A stretch of DNA of 64,000 nt from positions 310,001-374,000 of the forward strand of contig NZ_WMEX01000001.1 of the NCBI RefSeq assembly GCF_009856365.1, given 5' to 3'. The notes under the pieces were generated by a model. It was not told the DNA's origin. It ran no database searches and worked only from the letters and a program-made list of their open reading frames with translations. This DNA is from Vreelandella halophila. Lineage in GTDB: Bacteria; Pseudomonadota; Gammaproteobacteria; Pseudomonadales; Oleiphilaceae. The position numbers and the translations under genes are program-made. Shown here piece by piece: positions 58,754 to 64,000 of the stretch. Within the stretch, counting starts at the first letter, position 1. The number at the start of each line of letters is the position of its first letter.

Positions 58754-59721
58754 GCGTTGCGGTCGTCCCAGTCGTCGTAGGCTTCCACGATGCGCTGAAC
58801 CAGCGGATGGCGCACTACGTCCTCGGCGCCGAAGTAGGTGATACCAATGCCTTTGACCTCCCGCAGCACACGCAGGCAGTGTTCCAGGCCGGAGTGCTGG
58901 CCGCGCGGCAGGTCGATCTGGGTGATGTCGCCGGTAATGATGGCGGTGGAACCAAAGCCGATGCGCGTGAGGAACATCTTCATCTGTTCCCGCGTGGTGT
59001 TCTGGCTTTCGTCCAGGATGATGAAGGAGTTGTTGAGGGTGCGCCCGCGCATGAACGCCAGCGGTGCAATCTCGATCACACCGCGTTCGATCAGCCTGTT
59101 CACCTGCTCGAAGCCGAGCATCTCGTAGAGGGCGTCATAGAGCGGCTTGAGGTAGGGATCGACTTTCTGGGAAAGATCCCCCGGCAGGAAACCCAGCTTT
59201 TCACCGGCCTCGACCGCTGGGCGGACCAGCATAACCCGCTTGACTTCCTCGGCCTGGAGGGCCTCCACGGCACAGGCCACGGCGAGCCAGGTTTTGCCCG
59301 TGCCAGCCGGGCCCACGCCGAAGTTGATGTCATGGGTGCGGATGGCATGTACGTAGCGCTGCTGGTTCTCGCCCCGGGGCTGGATCTTCAGGCGGGGTGT
59401 TTCGATGACCTGCTGGGCGCCGTCATAGCCGCTGGTCTCGGGCAGGCGCTCAAAGCCGGATTCGCGGATGAACAGGTGCACCGTGTCCGGGCTGATGTCA
59501 TCACTGGCCTCGGTTTCCCGATAGAGGTGTTTGAGCACTTCCATGGCCGCTGTTGCGGCCTCGCCGTCACCGGTGATCCGGAAGTGGTGCCCCCGGTAGC
59601 CGATGCGCACGCCCATGCGTTTTTCGATATGCTTGAGGTGTTCGTCGAACTGACCGCAGAGCGCGGCCAGACGTTCCGTGTCGGCGGGTTCCAGCTGGAA
59701 TTCTCGGGTGTCGGCGCTCAA
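58750..59721 (-). CDS. ybeZ: PhoH-like ATPase YbeZ
   Basis: A 323-residue P-loop ATPase. The Walker A motif is [15 protein letters not shown] and Walker B is [10 protein letters not shown]. It partners YbeY in rRNA processing; its ATPase has been linked to RNA helicase activity. It lies 12 bases after the miaB stop in the operon. Confidence 0.94.
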   Translation of the reverse strand: MSADTREFQLEPADTERLAALCGQFDEHLKHIEKRMGVRIGYRGHHFRITGDGEAATAAMEVLKHLYRETEASDDISPDTVHLFIRESGFERLPETSGYDGAQQVIETPRLKIQPRGENQQRYVHAIRTHDINFGVGPAGTGKTWLAVACAVEALQAEEVKRVMLVRPAVEAGEKLGFLPGDLSQKVDPYLKPLYDALYEMLGFEQVNRLIERGVIEIAPLAFMRGRTLNNSFIILDESQNTTREQMKMFLTRIGFGSTAIITGDITQIDLPRGQHSGLEHCLRVLREVKGIGITYFGAEDVVRHPLVQRIVEAYDDWDDRNA

Positions 59722-59733
59722 TCGGGCCTCGGC

Positions 59734-61077
59734 TCAGTAGCGGTTGTCGTCAATCATGACGCCGCGCAGTGAATTCGGCAATGCCTCGGTAATCTCGACG
59801 TCCACGAAGGAGCCGACCACGCCGGGCACATCGGTGCGGAAGTTGACGACCCGGTTGTTCTCGGTCCGACCCTGGTATTCACCGGGATCTTTCTTGGACA
59901 CGCCCGTGACAAGGATGCGCTCGGTGTTGCCGACCATCTTACGGCTGATGTCCATGGCCTGCTGGTTGATGCGGTCCTGCAGGATCGCCAGGCGTTCTTT
60001 CTTGACCTCTTCCGGGGTATCGTCCGGCAGGTCCGCCGCCGGGGTGCCGGGGCGGGCGCTGTAGACAAAGCTGAAGGACACATCGAAGCCCACGTCGTTG
60101 ATCAGCTTCATGGTGTCTTCAAAGTCCTTTTCGGTTTCACCGGGGAAACCGATGATGAAATCCGAGGACAGGCTCAGGTTCGGACGGATGCGGCGCAGCT
60201 TGCGGATCTTGGATTTGTACTCCAGGGCCGTGTGGCCACGCTTCATCAGCGCCAGGATCCGGTCCGAGCCCGCCTGTACCGGCAGGTGCAGGTGACTGAC
60301 CAGCTCCGGAACCTGCTCGTAGACGTTGATCAGCGCATCCGAGAACTCCACAGGATGCGACGTGGTGAAGCGGATCCGGTCGATGCCCTCGATGTCCGCC
60401 ACCCAGGTGATCAGCTCGGCCAGGTCCATGGTGTCGCCGTCCAGGGTTTCCCCGTCGTAGGCATTGACGTTCTGGCCGAGAAGATTCACTTCCCGCACGC
60501 CCTGGCTGGCGAGGTCCCGGACCTCTTCAAGGATGTCCTCCACCGGGCGGCTCAGCTCTTCGCCCCGGGTGTAGGGCACCACGCAGAAGGAGCAGTACTT
60601 GCTGCAGCCTTCCATGATGGACACAAAGGCGGAAGGGCCATCCACGCCTGGCCCGGGCAGTTGGTCGAACTTCTCGATTTCGGGGAAGCTGACGTCCACC
60701 ACGCCGACGCCGCCCTCGCTGTCCGCCTTGGTGATCATCTCGGGCAGGCGGTGCAGGGTCTGGGGGCCGAAGACCATGTCCACGTAGGGCGCCCGGTCGA
60801 TGATGGCCTGACCTTCCTGGCTGGCGACGCAGCCGCCGACGCCGATGATGGCGTCCGGGTTGTCTTTCTTCAGTTTTTTCCAGCGGCCGAGCTGGTGGAA
60901 GACCTTTTCCTGGGCCTTTTCACGGATGGAACAGGTGTTGAGCAGCAGAATGTCCGCGTCGTCGGCGGTGTCGGTCAGCTCCACCTCGTGACTCTCGCGC
61001 AGGAGGTCGATCATGCGCGATGAGTCGTATTCGTTCATCTGGCAGCCGTGGGTCTTGATGAAGAGTTTCTTTCCCAT
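59734..61077 (-). CDS. miaB: tRNA-2-methylthio-N6-dimethylallyladenosine synthase MiaB
   Basis: A 447-residue radical-SAM methylthiotransferase that acts after MiaA. The N-terminal domain holds cluster cysteines ([24 protein letters not shown]). The radical-SAM motif is [17 protein letters not shown]-terminal TRAM domain (about 375-440) binds tRNA. It is the first gene of the operon and has a good promoter upstream. Confidence 0.96.
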   Translation of the reverse strand: MGKKLFIKTHGCQMNEYDSSRMIDLLRESHEVELTDTADDADILLLNTCSIREKAQEKVFHQLGRWKKLKKDNPDAIIGVGGCVASQEGQAIIDRAPYVDMVFGPQTLHRLPEMITKADSEGGVGVVDVSFPEIEKFDQLPGPGVDGPSAFVSIMEGCSKYCSFCVVPYTRGEELSRPVEDILEEVRDLASQGVREVNLLGQNVNAYDGETLDGDTMDLAELITWVADIEGIDRIRFTTSHPVEFSDALINVYEQVPELVSHLHLPVQAGSDRILALMKRGHTALEYKSKIRKLRRIRPNLSLSSDFIIGFPGETEKDFEDTMKLINDVGFDVSFSFVYSARPGTPAADLPDDTPEEVKKERLAILQDRINQQAMDISRKMVGNTERILVTGVSKKDPGEYQGRTENNRVVNFRTDVPGVVGSFVDVEITEALPNSLRGVMIDDNRY

Positions 61078-61112
61078 GGTTGGCGGCGTTCTGTCTGGTT
61101 GGAAGATCGGCG

Positions 61113-61142
61113 ATTATAACGCCTGCGGTCTGGTTCTGTCAC
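61113..61142 (-). promoter_or_regulatory. Promoter of the miaB-ybeZ-ybeY-corC-lnt operon
   Basis: On the minus strand GTGACA (61137-61142) and a perfect TATAAT (61113-61118) are 18 bases apart, about 36 bases before the miaB start. It is the best sigma-70 match seen in the window. Confidence 0.7.
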
Positions 61143-61218
61143 AAGCCTGATGGGTGATTGCTCCCCAACTACCTTATCGGAGCGTCGATGTTGTCACCAG
61201 CCTTTGGGGGTGCTGCAA

Positions 61219-61330
61219 GCGTCGGGCCATGGGGGTCTTTTCCGGGACCGCTGTGAACCCATCCCTGGGCGCTGGCGCGATGGCATCCCTGCCATCGAGC
61301 CTCCCGGAAAAGACCCCCATGCCCCAACGC
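61219..61330 (+). repeat. Structured repeat element, copy A
   Basis: Two 29-base arms (61219-61247 and 61302-61330) pair with two mismatches. Between them a 54-base core has three small hairpins: CCCA/TGGG, GCGC/GCGC and GATGGCA/TGCCATC. The core is nearly identical to that of copy B, while the outer arms differ in sequence but stay self-complementary in each copy. No open frame uses it. Confidence 0.9.
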
Positions 61331-61551
61331 TCAGGGACAGTTGCTATTCGCAGGCCTTTTTAGAGCTTCAGTAGAAAGCTGTGCCTCGCAGCGGAAAAAT
61401 TGGCCAGCTAACGCTTACACAGGGGAGCTGCCCGTGCTTGGAAGATTATTTCTGCTCTTGGCGAATAATTGGTGTTTCAGCATTCCTCGGATCTGAAAAG
61501 GCAGAGCATGAGTCTCAGGCGGGAATGGATGCGTTACCGACTCACTCAACA
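61331..61551. other. Non-coding spacer between the two structured repeats
   Basis: These 221 bases are AT-richer than the genes and have no convincing coding frame, ribosome site or terminator. A weak stem (AGCTT/AAGCT near 61365-61380) is the only structure seen. Together with 61078-61218 and 61663-61751 it makes the largest gene-free stretch of the window. Confidence 0.6.
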
Positions 61552-61662
61552 GCATTGCGGTGGGGGAGCCCTTTCAGGGAGGCTCGATGACAGGATGTCA
61601 TCGCGCCAGCGCCCAGGGATGGGTTCACAGCGGTCCCTGAAAGGGCTCCCCCAGCGTAATGC
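61552..61662 (-). repeat. Structured repeat element, copy B (inverted)
   Basis: Two 29-base arms (61552-61580 and 61634-61662) pair with two or so mismatches around a 53-base core that is the reverse complement of the copy A core. The inner hairpin reads GATGACA/TGTCATC where copy A has GATGGCA/TGCCATC, a compensated change. Copies A and B are about 220 bases apart in opposite orientation. Confidence 0.9.
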
Positions 61663-61751
61663 CTCGCACTGGCCGTCATGCCTGAGACAAGACGTAAAAT
61701 CCGGAAAGTCTCCAAACAGAAGTCAAAACCGTCCAAGCTGGAGACAACACC

Positions 61752-62771
61752 TCAGTCAGAGGAATCATCCAGATAGCTCTGGAGCTGTTCTTTAAGACTC
61801 CGGGGGACCTGGGTGATGATCAGGGCATCCCGGTCGCGGTCGTAGTGGACCGCCTGGTTCACCAGGTCGGAGGAGAACGACAGGCTCAGGCCGTTGCCCT
61901 TGCCGGCGATGCGGACCAGTTTGCGGACCTTGCGCCGGTCCGGGTGCAGGACCTGACCCGGCCCCACGGCCTGGGATTCGGCCACATGCTCGGCAAACCG
62001 CTCCGGCTGGCTGTCATCGATGTAGCTGGAAAGGGCCGACAGGGGCACCGGCTCGCCCAGCGCCTCCTGCTCATTGCAGAACTCGAACGCCTTGTGGCGC
62101 ACGCTCTGGGCGTCTTCCGGCTCGGTCTGCTGCTGGGCGAACGACTCCACCGCCTCCAGGAAAGTGCGGGTCTCCGCTTCCACGTCCACTTCCTGCTGGA
62201 AGCCCACCAGGCGCGCGAAGCACTTTCCGATCTCGCCCGTGCCGCGGCCCTGGAGCACCGTCAGGTAGTTCTCTGAGCCGGACTCGCCGCGCCAGTCTTC
62301 CAGTTCAACGCGGGCCGCCAGGTTCAGGCGGGAGCGGCTGATGGTTTCGGTGGGGGTGAGCTCCAGGTTCGGGTCCAGGGTGAAGACCGGGTCCATCTCC
62401 AGGGCGAAGAGGTACAGCACCTCGCCGTCGGCCAGGGACTCGTGGACGATGAGCAGCGGGCGCTCGGGATCGGTGTCCGCGCGGGTGATCTCGTCCTGCC
62501 ACTGGCCCAGAAGCTGGTCCGTGAAGGCCTCAAAGCCCTGCTGGCCGTCCAAATAGTTGCCGAGCCACCCGCGGATGGGGTGGCTGCCAAGGTCGTCCGA
62601 AAAGCGGCCATAGGCCTTGCCGGGGCGGCTGTTGAACAGCTTTTTGAGCTGGCGGTGCAGGGCTTCGTAGTCACCACCCGGCTCGGCCATCGCCTCTCCG
62701 GCGTTGGCCCGGGCCGGCTGCCCGCCGCCGGGCAGTGTGGCTCGCATCAGCCTGAGCTGCTGAATGGCCAT
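61752..62771 (-). CDS. yejK: Nucleoid-associated protein YejK (NdpA)
   Basis: A 339-residue member of the 37-kDa nucleoid-associated protein family (PF04245). It starts MAIQQLRLM, and the conserved segments include HESLADGEVLYLFALEM and GRGTGEIGKCFARL. The family is found on the nucleoid; its role is poorly defined. Length matches the E. coli protein. It lies three bases after the cysN stop in the same direction, so it may be read from the cysN transcript. Confidence 0.9.
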   Translation of the reverse strand: MAIQQLRLMRATLPGGGQPARANAGEAMAEPGGDYEALHRQLKKLFNSRPGKAYGRFSDDLGSHPIRGWLGNYLDGQQGFEAFTDQLLGQWQDEITRADTDPERPLLIVHESLADGEVLYLFALEMDPVFTLDPNLELTPTETISRSRLNLAARVELEDWRGESGSENYLTVLQGRGTGEIGKCFARLVGFQQEVDVEAETRTFLEAVESFAQQQTEPEDAQSVRHKAFEFCNEQEALGEPVPLSALSSYIDDSQPERFAEHVAESQAVGPGQVLHPDRRKVRKLVRIAGKGNGLSLSFSSDLVNQAVHYDRDRDALIITQVPRSLKEQLQSYLDDSSD

Positions 62772-62774
62772 GGG

Positions 62775-64000
62775 TCAGCCCTGCAGCCGCTGTTCCCGAC
62801 GCAGTGTCTGCAGCAGTTCCTGCACGGCCTTGCTGATGCCGGCGTCATTGTCGGCACTGACACTGTAGTCCGCCGGTGTGCCGCTTATACCGGCCGTGAG
62901 CACGATCAGGCCCTGGCTGCGCAGTACATCGGCCATGCTGCCACGGTCTTCCTCGGAGTCCGTATTGGTGTTGTCCAGCACAACGCCGGTCTTGCCCACG
63001 TCGAACAGGCTGCGCTGCAGGGCTGTGGCCAGCTTGTCTGCTGCTTCGCCGCCGCAGTCGATCACCAGCGGTTTCTGGTCGAGCCGGCGTTGCCATTCCT
63101 CGATAGTGACCGGGTTCATCAGGCCTTCGGCGTCGCTGGCGGTGCTCTTGATCATGCCCGCACCGATGGTGATGTTGGTCAGGCGGTCGATGATGATGAA
63201 CGCCCCGGTGGAGCCGCAGTTCGGGTAGGGGTCAAAGGCCAGCGGGTGGCTGACGGCGAACTCGCACAGGCCGATCTCGTTCAGGCCCAGCTCGCTGCCT
63301 TCCTGCTGTTCCAGGGTATTCACGTCGGTCTTGTAGTGCACCCGGCGCATGGCGCCAGAGGTGTAGCGTGGCCCCTGCTTGATGTCGTACTGGCGGCCCG
63401 GTGCCAGCGGCTGGTCAGTCATCCAGACCACGTTGGCGTTGAAGGCGGTGGCCACCTCGGGCATGTTGCCGGCGTGTACCAGCATGTCGCCGCGGCTGAC
63501 GTCGATCTCGTCCTTCAGGGTCAGGGTAACGGCCTGATCGATATGGGCTTCGTCCTGATCCCCTTCAAAAGTGACGACCCGGTCCACGCGGGTGGAGCGG
63601 CCCGAGGGCAGGGCAACCACTTCGTCGTCCGGCTTCACAACGCCACTGGCGATGGTGCCGCAGAAGCCCCGGAAGTCGAGGTTCGGGCGGTTCACGTACT
63701 GGACCGGGAAGCGGAAATGCTCGAAGTCCTTGTCGTGGGAGATCGGGACGGTCTCCAGCACCTGCATCATGGGCTTGCCGTCGAACCAGGGCATGTTCTC
63801 GCTGGGATAGACGACATTGTCGCCCTCGAGCGCGGAGATGGGCACAAAACGCACGTCTTCCAGGCCGAGGTTGCCGCAGAAGTGCTGGTACTCCTCCCTG
63901 ATTTCATTGAAGCGCTGCTCGCTGTAGTCGACCAGGTCCATCTTGTTGATGGCGACGACCACGTGCTTGATGCCCAGCAGCGAGGCCAGGAAGGAGTGGC
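62775..64000 (-). CDS. cysN: Sulfate adenylyltransferase subunit 1 CysN with APS-kinase-like tail, 5' end off window
   Basis: About 408 codons are visible; the start and the P-loop of the GTPase are beyond the right edge. The G4 motif NKMD, an elongation-factor-like barrel pair and the VWMTDQPLAPGR segment identify CysN, which drives APS synthesis by CysD. The last 100 or so residues align with the APS kinase CysC (KLATALQRSLFDVGKTGVVLD and RSQGLIVLTAG), but the GxSGxGKST P-loop position reads DCGGEAADK and the fold is cut short. It therefore looks like a CysNC fusion whose kinase has decayed. An intact cysD is expected just outside the window. Confidence 0.9.
   Translation of the reverse strand, partial: HSFLASLLGIKHVVVAINKMDLVDYSEQRFNEIREEYQHFCGNLGLEDVRFVPISALEGDNVVYPSENMPWFDGKPMMQVLETVPISHDKDFEHFRFPVQYVNRPNLDFRGFCGTIASGVVKPDDEVVALPSGRSTRVDRVVTFEGDQDEAHIDQAVTLTLKDEIDVSRGDMLVHAGNMPEVATAFNANVVWMTDQPLAPGRQYDIKQGPRYTSGAMRRVHYKTDVNTLEQQEGSELGLNEIGLCEFAVSHPLAFDPYPNCGSTGAFIIIDRLTNITIGAGMIKSTASDAEGLMNPVTIEEWQRRLDQKPLVIDCGGEAADKLATALQRSLFDVGKTGVVLDNTNTDSEEDRGSMADVLRSQGLIVLTAGISGTPADYSVSADNDAGISKAVQELLQTLRREQRLQG

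Noticed and set aside
61150-61374. Two short frames overlapping repeat copy A
   Set aside because: Their sequence is dictated by the palindrome; frames differ and have no coding features.
61469-61795. A 108-codon frame through repeat copy B
   Set aside because: It runs through the palindromic repeat and into the 3' end of yejK; no ribosome site or family match.

Overview
The window is a gene-dense, high-GC chromosomal segment from a Gammaproteobacterium. The evidence is house-keeping genes with gammaproteobacterial architecture (efp with epmA/epmB, hfq-hflX-hflK-hflC, queG, cmoAB, lptE, lnt, bioH/bioC) in blocks whose order matches Pseudomonas aeruginosa: fimX to purA (PA4959-PA4938 order), comF/bioBFHCD to acyl-CoA dehydrogenases (PA0500-PA0507 order) and holA-lptE-leuS / lnt-corC-ybeY-ybeZ-miaB (PA3989-PA3980 order). 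The blocks are joined differently and carry insertions, so I read it as a relative of Pseudomonas, Marinobacter or the halophilic gammaproteobacteria rather than Pseudomonas itself. I cannot name the genus. I saw no tRNA, rRNA, CRISPR array, transposase or prophage gene.

Layout. 1-3.4 kb: fimX (runs off the left edge) and its usual partner with a PilZ-like motif. 3.4-6.0 kb: the EF-P beta-lysylation set epmB <- -> efp-epmA. 6.0-7.7 kb: psd and rhdA. 7.8-16.9 kb: a block absent from the Pseudomonas order, made of a two-subunit pyruvate carboxylase (accC/oadA type), a broken remnant of cysD, the inorganic-carbon pump dabB-dabA, a divergent LysR regulator and a small unknown gene. 17.1-35.2 kb: motAB, rsgA, orn, bcp, queG, nnrD/E, tsaE, amiB, mutL, miaA, hfq, hflX, hflK, hflC, a small YjeT-type protein, hisZ, purA. 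35.2-39.7 kb: cmoA-cmoB, srkA, an anchored unknown protein and an FAD oxidoreductase. 39.7-44.9 kb: comF divergent from the biotin operon bioBFHCD, with a clear BirA operator between them. 45-50 kb: a small flagellar-rod-like protein, a SprA-related HEQAH protein and two tandem acyl-CoA dehydrogenases. 50-58 kb: holA, lptE, leuS, a YbeL-type zinc-ribbon protein, lpxO and lnt. 57.4-61.1 kb: corC, ybeY, ybeZ and miaB. 61.1-61.75 kb: a non-coding stretch with two structured inverted repeats. 61.75-64 kb: yejK and cysN (runs off the right edge).

How the genes work together. FimX, its partner and Orn belong to cyclic-di-GMP signalling and turnover. The pyruvate carboxylase needs biotin, made by the bio operon, and bicarbonate, which DabAB accumulates. 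Lnt, LptE, LpxO, Psd and AmiB build and remodel the envelope. QueG, MiaA, MiaB, CmoA, CmoB and TsaE modify tRNA, and EF-P/EpmAB assist proline-rich translation. The most interesting signals are the covarying repeat pair at 61.2-61.7 kb, the cysD deletion scar beside the dab operon, the physical pairing of a bicarbonate pump with a bicarbonate-consuming carboxylase, and the APS-kinase-like tail on CysN that has lost its P-loop.
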